Assembly (NCBI RefSeq): GCF_020907985.1
Contig: NZ_JAJJPA010000063.1
Location: 1 to 38,742, forward strand
Length of the DNA stretch: 38,742 nucleotides
DNA from: Kitasatospora humi
Lineage (GTDB): Bacteria > Actinomycetota > Actinomycetes > Streptomycetales > Streptomycetaceae
Direction of reading: 5' to 3'
Below the pieces are notes generated by a model. The model had not been told where the DNA came from and did no database searches. It worked only from the letters and a program-made list of their open reading frames with translations. Every line of letters begins with the position of its first letter. The stretch's first letter is position 1. Positions 8,224 to 15,542 of this stretch are shown here, one piece after another. The position numbers and the translations under genes are program-made.

Positions 8224-8245
8224 TGAGACCAAAACTGAGACCACG
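8224..8245 (+). repeat. Putative integrase arm-type site, left arm of element B
   Basis: Two copies of TGAGACC spaced 12 bases apart (TGAGACCAAAAC, TGAGACCACG), identical over 22 bases to 25851-25872. After circularization the two copies would flank the att core on either side in direct orientation, as arm-type sites do. The rest of 8128-8291 contains no gene. Confidence 0.55.
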
Positions 8246-8291
8246 CGTCGTCGACTTGGCTGGTCCGGTGGCGGTCTCGGAGTCGGCGCCG

Positions 8292-8786
8292 TCAACCCCA
8301 GAAGCCCTGGTGGGAGAGCATCTCGACCAGGTGCGACATGCCGTGCTCTTCCATGTACTTCCGCATGACTGCCCGCGGGGGCCAGTTCCACATGAACGGG
8401 TTCGGGCACGCGCCTCGGTAGAGGCCGCCTCCCGGGCCGTTGTAGAGACCTCCCCCTGGGCCTGAGTAGAGGCCGCCGCCGACGCCCGTGTACAAGCCGC
8501 CACCGATGCCCGCGTACATCCCACCGCCGACGCCGGAGTAAAGGCCGCCACCTACGCCTGTGTAGGCACCGCCACCCACTCCCGTGTAGGCGCCTCCGCC
8601 CATTCCCGTGTAAGCGCCGCCGCCAACGCCGGTGTATGCCCCGCCATTAACGCCGGTGTAGAGGCCGCCGCCTATGCCTGAATACAAGTCTCTGACCCAC
8701 ATGTCGAAAGTGTGACATGTGTCACTGACATATGTGCCTGCTCGGGTGCGCTCAGCGCTTAGCGCGTTCGACGCGGCCAGCGCCAT
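8292..8786 (-). CDS. Gly/Tyr octapeptide-repeat protein
   Basis: Unrecognised 164-aa protein. After a short N-terminus come 11 tandem octapeptides of the form [LAM]Y[STAN]G[IVMP]GGG (residues about 34-121), one degenerate repeat, then a 37-residue tail beginning ACPNPFMWNWPPR, rich in Trp, Met and His. Every repeat has one Tyr. No signal peptide or membrane segment is obvious. Starts: ATG 8786 lies 8 bases after the deformylase stop without a good ribosome site; ATG 8702 (MWVRDLYSG) is an alternative that would put the palindrome at 8712-8725 upstream. It is last in the wall-precursor cassette. It could be a wall-associated structural protein or a repeat-core modified peptide precursor; neither is shown. 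Confidence 0.75.
   Translation of the reverse strand: MALAASNALSAERTRAGTYVSDTCHTFDMWVRDLYSGIGGGLYTGVNGGAYTGVGGGAYTGMGGGAYTGVGGGAYTGVGGGLYSGVGGGMYAGIGGGLYTGVGGGLYSGPGGGLYNGPGGGLYRGACPNPFMWNWPPRAVMRKYMEEHGMSHLVEMLSHQGFWG
8424..8687 (-). repeat. 24-base tandem repeat array coding for octapeptides
   Basis: Eleven contiguous 24-base units, in frame, encode the YxGxGGG repeats. Third positions vary while Gly and Tyr are kept, so selection acts on the protein and this is not a noncoding array. Confidence 0.9.
8712..8725. promoter_or_regulatory. Possible operator palindrome
   Basis: GTGACATGTGTCAC is a perfect palindrome with 6-base arms in an unusually AT-rich patch, just upstream of the second possible start (8702) of the octapeptide-repeat gene. 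It may be a binding site if that start is used; it lies inside the coding region if 8786 is used. Confidence 0.3.
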
Positions 8787-8794
8787 GTCGCTGA

Positions 8795-9358
8795 TTAGTA
8801 CGCCCAGGTCGAGCCCGTGCCTCGGTACTCCTCGACCGGGATCGGGTGGATGTCGGGGTGCATGCGGTCGGTGTAGAGCAGGCCGTCGAGGTGGTCGATC
8901 TCGTGGGCGATGAGGCGGGCCAAGCCGAATTCGTAGGTGACCGTGGTGATGGTGCCGTCGAGGCTTGTCGCGGTGACGCTAACGCGGAGGGGACGGGGGA
9001 CCAGGCCGCGGACGTCGAAGAAGCTGAGGCATCCCTCGTACTTATCGTCGGTCTCGTCGGAAACGGCCGTGATCGTCGGGTTGAGCAGGATGATCGGCTC
9101 GGCGCCGGCGTTCGGGGGAAGGACGAGGGCGGCAGTGCGGGGGATGCCGATCTGCGGGGCGGCGAGGCCCATGCCCTTGGCGAAGGAGTGGACGCGGCCG
9201 ATGCGATCGACGGCGGCGAACAGCTCGTCGATCACGGTCTGGGCGGCGGCGCGTTCGGCCGGGAGACCGAAGGGTTCGGCGGGCTGGCTGAGGATGGGGA
9301 TGCCCTGTTGGACGACGCCGAGGGACTGCATCTGCTGGCTGGGCCGCGCCTCGGTCAC
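8795..9358 (-). CDS. Peptide deformylase paralogue
   Basis: 187-aa metalloenzyme that would remove N-formyl groups from nascent peptides. All three family motifs are intact: GMGLAAPQI (62-70), EGCLS (108-112, metal Cys110) and HEIDH (152-156, metal His152/His156 and catalytic Glu153). Length is normal. GTG 9358 overlaps the MurB stop (GTGA), so translation is coupled to murB. Because a housekeeping deformylase must exist, this mobile copy may be specialised: an inhibitor-resistant copy (actinonin-type inhibitors) or one acting on a cassette product such as the adjacent repeat protein. Both are inference. Confidence 0.93.
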   Translation of the reverse strand: MTEARPSQQMQSLGVVQQGIPILSQPAEPFGLPAERAAAQTVIDELFAAVDRIGRVHSFAKGMGLAAPQIGIPRTAALVLPPNAGAEPIILLNPTITAVSDETDDKYEGCLSFFDVRGLVPRPLRVSVTATSLDGTITTVTYEFGLARLIAHEIDHLDGLLYTDRMHPDIHPIPVEEYRGTGSTWAY

Positions 9359-10428
9359 TTGATCTCCTTGGTTTGCTGCGGGTCCTTGGCGGTGGTGGTC
9401 CAAGCGCCGACCATTGTCGGCTCGGGCCGAAGCTTGATCCCGGTTGCGGTCTCGACCTGCGCCGAGAGTTCGGTGAGGGCCTCGGCGAAGCCCGTCGCGG
9501 TCGCCCCGTCGTGGGCGGTGAGGGTGAGGGTGCGACGTTCCGAGCAGCGGATGCCGTCTGCGATCTTGTAGCCGGGGCGGTAACCGGTGTGCTCCAGCAG
9601 CCAGCCTGCGCTGGCCCGCAGCTGCCCGTCGCTGTCGGTGTGGACCGGACAACCGTCAGCCGACCAACGGGCGGCCTGCGCGGCGGTGACGGGCGGATTG
9701 AGGAAGACCGATCCGGCCTGGCGGGCGTCGGGGCCGTGGGGGTCGAGGAGGAGTCCGCGGCGGTGACGGTTGGCGAGGACGGCGGCGGTCACCTCGGCGA
9801 CGGGCGGTCGGGCGCCGACAGGAACGCCGAGTTCGTCGGCGAGTGGCTGGTAGGTGATCGGGGCGGCCGGTGAGCGGGTGAGGTGGAACGTCGTGGTGAG
9901 GATGGTCCAGCGGCCGGGGTCGTTCTTGAAGCGGCTGTCGCGGTGGCGGAGGCGGCATGCCGGGGCGGGCAGGGTCCGCAGGCGGCCCATGTCCCAGTCC
10001 CAGGCGGTGAGGTGGTCGAGGGTGTCGGAGACCTGCTGGCCGTAGGCTCCGGCGTTCTGGACGGGGGCGGCGCCGACAGTGCCGGGTATGCCAGCGAGGC
10101 ACTCGATTCCGGCGAGGTGTTCGGTTGCGGCCCACTGGACGAGGTCGGCGAGCGGGTGGCCGGCCTGGACGGTCGCGGCCACCGTGTCGTTGTCCACGCG
10201 CTTCACGGTGATGCCCCGGGTGTTCATCACGGCGACGGTGCCCTCGTGGCCGGTGTCGGAGGCTATGACGTTGCTGCCGTGGCCGAGGGTGAGGGGCGCG
10301 TCCTCCTGCCGGTCGCCGATTGTGCGGACCAGTTCGAACCAGTCGTCGGGGTCGGCGACCTGCAGGACGGCGCTGGCCGGGCCGCCGAGCCGCAGGGTGG
10401 TGAGGGACGCGAGCGTGGTGCTGGGCAC
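9355..10428 (-). CDS. UDP-N-acetylenolpyruvoylglucosamine reductase (MurB) paralogue
   Basis: Flavoenzyme that reduces UDP-GlcNAc-enolpyruvate to UDP-MurNAc with NADPH. 357 aa, full length. Motifs: TTLRLGGPA near the N-terminus, LGHGSNV (FAD), AGIPGTVGAAPVQNAGAYG (113-130), Arg163 in HRDSRFK, the catalytic Ser240 in AGSVFLNP, and Glu336 near the C-terminus, so the active site looks complete. GTG 10428 has an ideal GGAGG 7 bases upstream that overlaps the preceding stop. It pairs functionally with the MurA paralogue two genes upstream, and together they would convert UDP-GlcNAc to UDP-MurNAc. Confidence 0.93.
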   Translation of the reverse strand: MPSTTLASLTTLRLGGPASAVLQVADPDDWFELVRTIGDRQEDAPLTLGHGSNVIASDTGHEGTVAVMNTRGITVKRVDNDTVAATVQAGHPLADLVQWAATEHLAGIECLAGIPGTVGAAPVQNAGAYGQQVSDTLDHLTAWDWDMGRLRTLPAPACRLRHRDSRFKNDPGRWTILTTTFHLTRSPAAPITYQPLADELGVPVGARPPVAEVTAAVLANRHRRGLLLDPHGPDARQAGSVFLNPPVTAAQAARWSADGCPVHTDSDGQLRASAGWLLEHTGYRPGYKIADGIRCSERRTLTLTAHDGATATGFAEALTELSAQVETATGIKLRPEPTMVGAWTTTAKDPQQTKEIK

Positions 10429-10439
10429 GGGTGGCCCTC

Positions 10440-11480
10440 CTAGGGTTCGTCGGTGATCGCCTTCAGGGCGAGGGTCCGCAGCGGGGCGAGGCGGGTGCGG
10501 TTGTCCTGGTGGTGGTAGACGGCGTTGGTGCAGATGGCCAGGTAGCGGCCGGTGGCCGGGGCGAGGTAGAGGCTCGTGCCGGTGAAGCCGTGGTGGTAGG
10601 CGACCCGGCCCTCGTCGGCGAGGATCCAGGCCAGGCCACGGTCGAGGCCCGGCTCGATCTCGGCCTGCGGCTGCATGCTGTGGGTGAGCCAGCGGCCCAG
10701 GGGCCCGCCGGCGTGCGAGGTCAGCAGATGGGTGGCGAAGGTGGCGAGGTCGGCCGGGGTGGTGAACACCCCGGCGTGGCCGGCGACTCCGCCAAGCAGG
10801 GCAGCGTTGTCGTCGTGCGGCATCCCCCACAGCCGGGGCCCGCCGGTCAGCCGCTGCTCGGTCGGGGCGACCTGAGCGGAGCGGGGCACCGGTCCGTAGG
10901 TCGTGCTGGTCATGCCGAGGTGCTGCCAGAGCTCGGCGGCCAGCTCGTCCAGGCGCTGGCAGCGGTAGTGGGCCAGGGCCAGGCCGAGGAGGATGAAGCC
11001 GCGGTTGATGTAGCGGTGACCGGCTCCGGGCTCTGCGATCAGGTCTTCGCCGCAGATCAATTCAGCCAGGGGCTCGGTGCGGTTGCGGTACTGGTCGAGG
11101 CGGGTGTCGGCCCGCAGGCCGGAGGTGTGGGCCAGCACCTGGCGAACCGTCACCTTGCCTCCGGGCGCCTCGGCCGGGATACCGGGGAGCAGTTCGCGGA
11201 TCGGGGTTTCCAGGGTGAAGCCGTCCATGAGGGAGGTGCCGACCAGCGGCCAGGTGGCCAGGACCTTGGTCAGCGAGGCCACGTCGTACACCGTGTCCGG
11301 CCCCGGCCGGGCGTCGCCGCACTCGGGGGCGACGACGCCGGAGGCCAGGTAGCCGGGCTCGGTGTCGAAGGTGCCGTGGGCGATGACTCCGCCGGGCACG
11401 GTGCCGTCAGCGGTCATCAGGTCCAGGCACTCGCGCAGGTCGGCGAGCGCGTTCGGGGTCCACGGCACGGTGTTGGTCAC
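10440..11480 (-). CDS. Beta-lactamase-fold serine hydrolase
   Basis: 346-aa protein of the class C beta-lactamase / D-Ala-D-Ala carboxypeptidase / esterase superfamily. Ser69-Leu-Thr-Lys72 is the SxxK nucleophile motif, Tyr157-Ile-Asn159 the YxN motif, and HHGFTG near the C-terminus stands for the KTG/HxG motif. No signal peptide is visible, so it appears cytoplasmic, unusual for a true penicillin-binding enzyme. Possible roles are an amidase/esterase acting on a cytoplasmic precursor, or beta-lactam hydrolysis. GTG 11480 has AGGAG 6 bases upstream and lies 2 bases after the MurA stop. Confidence 0.9.
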   Translation of the reverse strand: MTNTVPWTPNALADLRECLDLMTADGTVPGGVIAHGTFDTEPGYLASGVVAPECGDARPGPDTVYDVASLTKVLATWPLVGTSLMDGFTLETPIRELLPGIPAEAPGGKVTVRQVLAHTSGLRADTRLDQYRNRTEPLAELICGEDLIAEPGAGHRYINRGFILLGLALAHYRCQRLDELAAELWQHLGMTSTTYGPVPRSAQVAPTEQRLTGGPRLWGMPHDDNAALLGGVAGHAGVFTTPADLATFATHLLTSHAGGPLGRWLTHSMQPQAEIEPGLDRGLAWILADEGRVAYHHGFTGTSLYLAPATGRYLAICTNAVYHHQDNRTRLAPLRTLALKAITDEP

Positions 11481-11482
11481 GG

Positions 11483-12793
11483 CTACTCCTGGTCGATCGT
11501 CAGGTTGGCACCGAGCGCGGCCAACTTCGGCAGCAGGCTGCCGTATCCGCGCCGCAGGTGATACATCCCTCGGATCGTAGAGCTGCCCTCGGCGGCGAGG
11601 GCGGCGATCACGAGAGCGGTCACCGCCCGGATGTCCTCCCCGGCCACGCCGGCGCCGGTGAGGGCGGACCGGCCCCGGACGGTGATGACCGAGCCGGTCG
11701 CGTTGACGGCGGCGCCGAACGCGGCCAGGGCCGGCAGGTGGGTGTCGCGCTGGGTGTAGATCCGCTCGTCGATGCGGGAGGTGCCCTCGGCCTGGGTGAG
11801 GAAGGCGGTCAGCTGCGGCTGCACGTCGGTCGGGAAGCCGGGGTGCGGGCCGGTGGCCATCTGCACCGGCCGAGGCCCGGCCGGGAGGCTGACGGCCGTG
11901 CCGCCGTCCAGCGGGTCGAGCTGGATTCCGGCGTCGGCGAATACCGACACCAGCCCGTCCGGGAACGCGGCCGGGGGGAAGCCGTCCAGGTGGACGGTGC
12001 CGCCGGTGATGGTTGCGGCCAGCGCGAGGGTGGCGGCCTCCAGCCGGTCCGGCGGCACGGTGAACACCCCGCCCCGGATGCAGTCGGTGCCAGTGACGTT
12101 CAGGGCCTTCCTGCCCCGCCACTCGATGCCGACGCCGGCCTGCGAAAGCAGGGCGGCCGTGTGGGTGACCTCGGGCTCCACGCTGGGGTTGAGGATCGCG
12201 GAGGTGCCTGGGGTGCGGGCGGCCAGCAGCATCGCGGTGACCGTCGCGCCCAGGCTCGGCCCCCACTCACGGGTCTCGGCATCGGTGGTGAACGGCAGCC
12301 GTTTGCCGGTGAAGCGGGCACGCACCCGGCCCCGGTTTACCTCCACCTCAGCCCCGGCGGCCTCCATCGCCGCCAGGTGCCGGTCGATGTAGCGCGCGCA
12401 GAAGGCGTCCCCGCCGGGGGTGGGGAAGGTGACCTTCCCGGAACGGGCCAGCAGGGCGCCGCCCATCACGGCGGTAGTGCGGATGCGCCGCCCGAGGTCG
12501 TCCGGGATGACGGGGAAGTAGGAGTCGGCCGGGTGGACGGCGAACTCGTCGCCGGTCACGGTCGCGCGCGTGCCGGTGCGGTGCAGGATGTCGGCGACCA
12601 CGAGGGTGTCCAGGATCTCGGGGGCGCCCAGCAGAGTCAGCGGCTCGTCGGCCAGGATCGCGGCGGCGTACAGGTGCAGGGCGATGTTCTTGCTGCCCTG
12701 CACGGTGGTGGTGCCGTTCAGGCGGTGGCCGCCGGTGATCCGTACGGCCCGTTCGTCCGTCGTTGTGGTGATGTCGGTGGTGGTCATGGTCAC
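11483..12793 (-). CDS. UDP-GlcNAc 1-carboxyvinyltransferase (MurA) paralogue, Asp-type
   Basis: Transfers enolpyruvate from PEP to UDP-GlcNAc, the first committed peptidoglycan step. 436 aa with GSKN (Lys35), the PGGDAFCAR loop, FPTDVQ (catalytic Asp) and RGYGSLLPKL near the end. In E. coli the loop reads GGCAIGAR, and Cys115 is alkylated by fosfomycin; here the aligned residue is Asp129, as in the fosfomycin-insensitive mycobacterial enzyme, while a Cys sits at 132. The enzyme is predicted to be active and fosfomycin-insensitive. GTG 12793 overlaps the upstream stop (GTGA); ATG 12787 is the alternative. Diverged nucleoside enolpyruvyl transferases are another possible role. Confidence 0.92.
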   Translation of the reverse strand: MTMTTTDITTTTDERAVRITGGHRLNGTTTVQGSKNIALHLYAAAILADEPLTLLGAPEILDTLVVADILHRTGTRATVTGDEFAVHPADSYFPVIPDDLGRRIRTTAVMGGALLARSGKVTFPTPGGDAFCARYIDRHLAAMEAAGAEVEVNRGRVRARFTGKRLPFTTDAETREWGPSLGATVTAMLLAARTPGTSAILNPSVEPEVTHTAALLSQAGVGIEWRGRKALNVTGTDCIRGGVFTVPPDRLEAATLALAATITGGTVHLDGFPPAAFPDGLVSVFADAGIQLDPLDGGTAVSLPAGPRPVQMATGPHPGFPTDVQPQLTAFLTQAEGTSRIDERIYTQRDTHLPALAAFGAAVNATGSVITVRGRSALTGAGVAGEDIRAVTALVIAALAAEGSSTIRGMYHLRRGYGSLLPKLAALGANLTIDQE

Positions 12794-13530
12794 CTTCCCT
12801 GGCTTCCGGCCGGGAAGAAGCCCCCGACCTGGGTCTTCGGGTAGAGCAGGGTGTGCGCGCCGATCAGGGTGGCGGGCTGGAGCACGGTGCCGGCCGGGAC
12901 GATCACACCGTCGCCGATCACCGCGCCGAACTTGGTCTGTCCGGTGGCCACCCGGTGCCCGTCGAGGTGGGCGCAGACCTCCTCGGTGGCCGGTTCGGTG
13001 ACCGGTCCGGAGGTGACCCGGAGGCCGGTGGTGGAGACGAACGCGCCGATGTTGACGCCCAGTCCGAGGACGGAGTCGCCCACGAAGCTGGTGTGCTTCA
13101 TGAAGACGCCGCCAACCAAGAGGCTTCGCGTGATCTCGGCGCCGAACCCGATCCGGCAGCCGGGGCCGATGACGGTGTTGTCCCGCACCCGGGCGCCGGC
13201 CTCGATCACCGCCCCGGGGCAGATCAGGGCGGGCCCGGTGACGAACGCGCCTTCGGCGATGACGGCGCCGTCCGCGACGATGACGTCGCCTCGGACTGTG
13301 GCGCCGGGCTCGATGACGCCCCCCGAGGCTGGCAGAGGGAAGTCAAGCAGCCCGGCGAGAAGATCAGTGACGGCCTTCTTGAGGCCGAAGACGGTCGGGC
13401 AGCAGCTGAGCAGGTGGAGCACGACCGGGTCGGTGACGGTCTCCATGTCGAAGTAGTACTCCGGGGTGGTGCGGTAGTCGACGCGCGCCAACTCGGCGCT
13501 CATCGTCGGAATCTCAGGGGCTTTGTGCAT
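12790..13530 (-). CDS. Left-handed beta-helix (hexapeptide) acyltransferase, GlmU-C-like
   Basis: 246-aa protein. Residues about 70-240 are hexapeptide repeats that fold as a left-handed beta helix, with the NIGAFV, TKFGAVIGDGV and PATLIGAHTLLYP segments seen in the acetyltransferase half of sugar-1-phosphate nucleotidyltransferases. The nucleotidyltransferase half is missing, replaced by a helical N-terminus of about 70 residues. It would acylate an amino sugar or nucleotide sugar, or act as a non-catalytic partner. ATG 13530 has a strong GAGGAGG upstream. It is first of the tightly coupled set leading to MurA. Confidence 0.85.
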   Translation of the reverse strand: MHKAPEIPTMSAELARVDYRTTPEYYFDMETVTDPVVLHLLSCCPTVFGLKKAVTDLLAGLLDFPLPASGGVIEPGATVRGDVIVADGAVIAEGAFVTGPALICPGAVIEAGARVRDNTVIGPGCRIGFGAEITRSLLVGGVFMKHTSFVGDSVLGLGVNIGAFVSTTGLRVTSGPVTEPATEEVCAHLDGHRVATGQTKFGAVIGDGVIVPAGTVLQPATLIGAHTLLYPKTQVGGFFPAGSQGR

Positions 13531-13571
13531 GGCTGTTCCTCCTCGGACAAGCGAGTGAAGAGGTGCCGGGC

Positions 13572-13778
13572 CTAGACCGTGGGCAGGTCCGGGGTGGTGG
13601 CGGTCGTGACCGCCCGAGGGAGGGCGTGGTCCTGGTGGACGACGATGCCGAGCAGCATGAACACGGGTATGTGCAGCACAGCCCAGAACGCGGTCAGGAA
13701 GTCACCGAGCCGGTCGTAGGCGGGCGCACGGTGACGCGGGCCGGAGACGGCACGGGCGGAGAGGCTGTTCGTCGGCAT
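13572..13778 (-). CDS. Small single-span membrane protein
   Basis: 68-aa protein with one hydrophobic segment (about residues 31-47, FWAVLHIPVFMLLGIVV) and no recognised family. ATG 13778 has GAAGG about 8 bases upstream. It lies 41 bases before the acyltransferase gene, after the tandem palindromes, and appears to be the first gene of the cassette. It may anchor or report on the wall-precursor enzymes. Confidence 0.6.
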   Translation of the reverse strand: MPTNSLSARAVSGPRHRAPAYDRLGDFLTAFWAVLHIPVFMLLGIVVHQDHALPRAVTTATTPDLPTV

Positions 13779-13845
13779 ACGGCGGCCTTCGTCAGCGGGA
13801 ACAGGAGTAGGTGTCCCCAGTGAAAGGCCGCGGCGAGGGTCGGAT

Positions 13846-13882
13846 CCGTAAGCCGCTTACGGGCCCGTAATCCGATTACGGG
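13846..13882. promoter_or_regulatory. Two tandem CCGTAA palindromes
   Basis: CCGTAAG-CCG-CTTACGG (13846-13862) and CCCGTAAT-CCG-ATTACGGG (13864-13882) are perfect palindromes with the same CCG centre, centres 19 bases apart. They begin directly after the regulator stop codon and 68 bases upstream of the next start. They are either a double operator for the XRE-TPR regulator or a tandem terminator; the shared half-site at near two-turn spacing favours an operator. Confidence 0.6.
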
Positions 13883-15202
13883 TCAGCCGAGTTGCACGCC
13901 CGCCCGGGTGGCGAAGTCGCGGATGCCGGGCAGCGAGCGGTCGTGGCGGAGCAGGTCGGTGGCAACCCTACGGACCGACCCGCGGCGGATCTCCTGCGGA
14001 GCGGCCTGTTCGGCGGCCAGCAGGGCGCGGAAGGTCTGCTCGGGCTTGCCCCACTGGCTGAACGCACGGGCCACGTCGATGAAGAACCGGGCCTGCCGCT
14101 CAGCGGTGGGCAGTGCGGTCGGATCGACAGTACGGGCCAGCTCGATCGCCTGCCCGGCGTCACCGAGCTCGTAGTGCACCGACAGCTGGTGCAGGGCAAC
14201 CCCTTGGATCCCGTCCACCTGCCCGGAGGCTCGGCCGGCGGCGCGGGCGTTATCGGCGGCCTCGGCGATCAGCGAGTGTGCGTAGGAGCGGTCGCCCAGC
14301 TTCGCGGCGGTGTAGGCGGCGGTGGCGAACAGGTCGCCCTCGGCGGCAAGTCGGGCCGGCTCGGGGACGCTGTTGTCGCGTTGCAGCTCGTGGGCAGCGC
14401 GGACGGCAATGTCGGTGGCCCTGCTCAGGTGGCCTTGGCGGCGCCAAGCGCTGGAAACCATGCGCTGGGCTTCGGCGATGATCAGGCCGTCGCCACCGGT
14501 GCGGGCGGCGTTCAGAGCCCGGTCGGAGGTGATGGCCACGAGTCCGTCGTCGCCGAGCTTGATGCACAGCCGAACGGCGACGTTGTAGAGCGCCGCCACG
14601 GCACGAGCCGACTCCTCGCTGCTTCCAACGCTCTGGGCAGCGGCGATCCACCCCGGCAATGCTTGAGCGAGGGCGTCATAGCGGGCGGCGCGAAAATCCT
14701 GACGAGCTGCCATGATCGATGCGCGGACCGACGCCGCGCTAGGTTCGCGCTGACCAGGGATGCTGGCGCTGCCGTAGAGCACCATGTCCTCTAGCGGGGC
14801 CAGCGGCGCGGGGCTCGCGCCAGCGGACTGGGCGCCGACAATTGGGACGAAGACGGCGGCAGCAGTGGCGGCCAAGAGTTCGCGGCGTCGCACCTCGTCG
14901 TCATCCTCCTCGGCAGCCGGACTGGGCGTCAGCCTAGCGGAGCTGACCTTTCGTCGAGAGGAACTGGACGCGACCCGCGCAGGTTGCGGATGGCCCAGCA
15001 GTTCCTCCAGCGTCGTGCCGAGCACCCGTGCGAGCAGCGACAGCATCTCGACGTTCCGGACCGGGATCAGACCCCGCTCGACACCGGACACCCACTCCTC
15101 GCTCCGTCCCACCTCAGCAGCGAGATCGCGCTGGTACCAGCCCTTGCGTGTACGTAACTTGGCGATGAACTCGCCAAAGGTGACTTCCCCGCCCCCAGCC
15201 AC
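13883..15202 (-). CDS. XRE-family regulator with TPR-like C-terminal domain
   Basis: 439-aa regulator. Residues 8-68 are an XRE helix-turn-helix (FIAKLRTRKGWYQRDLAAEV, EEWVSGVERG). A Ser-rich, acidic linker follows, then the segment RRRELLAATAAAVFVP that is common in actinomycete XRE-TPR regulators, then about 280 residues of paired helices of TPR type that probably bind a ligand or peptide. The longest open frame reaches 16168 but lies antisense to other genes; GTG 15202, with AGGGG upstream, is the most plausible start. It sits upstream of and parallel to the wall-precursor cassette, and two palindromes follow its stop. Confidence 0.85.
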   Translation of the reverse strand: MAGGGEVTFGEFIAKLRTRKGWYQRDLAAEVGRSEEWVSGVERGLIPVRNVEMLSLLARVLGTTLEELLGHPQPARVASSSSRRKVSSARLTPSPAAEEDDDEVRRRELLAATAAAVFVPIVGAQSAGASPAPLAPLEDMVLYGSASIPGQREPSAASVRASIMAARQDFRAARYDALAQALPGWIAAAQSVGSSEESARAVAALYNVAVRLCIKLGDDGLVAITSDRALNAARTGGDGLIIAEAQRMVSSAWRRQGHLSRATDIAVRAAHELQRDNSVPEPARLAAEGDLFATAAYTAAKLGDRSYAHSLIAEAADNARAAGRASGQVDGIQGVALHQLSVHYELGDAGQAIELARTVDPTALPTAERQARFFIDVARAFSQWGKPEQTFRALLAAEQAAPQEIRRGSVRRVATDLLRHDRSLPGIRDFATRAGVQLG

Positions 15203-15542
15203 GGCCGCCCCTGCCGCTCGTATCCGGACAGCTACAGCAAGCAACGGTACCCACTGGCGTGAACTCGGCGTAGGGCCTTGCTCAAGGAAGATGCCGCCGC
15301 TCAACTGGCTGCGCGCGAAGGGATCTCCTTCGGGGCCGGGAGCGGTGCGGCTGAGGAGTTCGGCAACATCAGGTTGGAGCCCGCTCTCAGGACCTCGACT
15401 TCTCTGCGTCGCATATCGCTTCGAACTTGAGCGCGCTGAGCCGAAAGCCCTGAGGATTGTCCGCTCGCTAGGGCAGGATTTGACGAGGGTGGGGCGCTCT
15501 TCGGGTCGTCCGGTCAAGTGGCGGACAAGCATGGAGGCAGTG
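15203..15542. other. Divergent intergenic region
   Basis: 340 bases between the leftward regulator and the rightward EACC1 gene. It should hold promoters for both. I see a TTGACG at about 15480 but no convincing -10 box, and no strong palindrome. Confidence 0.4.

Noticed and set aside
8424..8687. 24-base repeats considered as a CRISPR array
   Set aside because: Units are contiguous without spacers and encode in-frame octapeptides.
10431..12844. Rightward open frames opposite the MurA, hydrolase and MurB genes
   Set aside because: Antisense shadows of genes with intact catalytic motifs.
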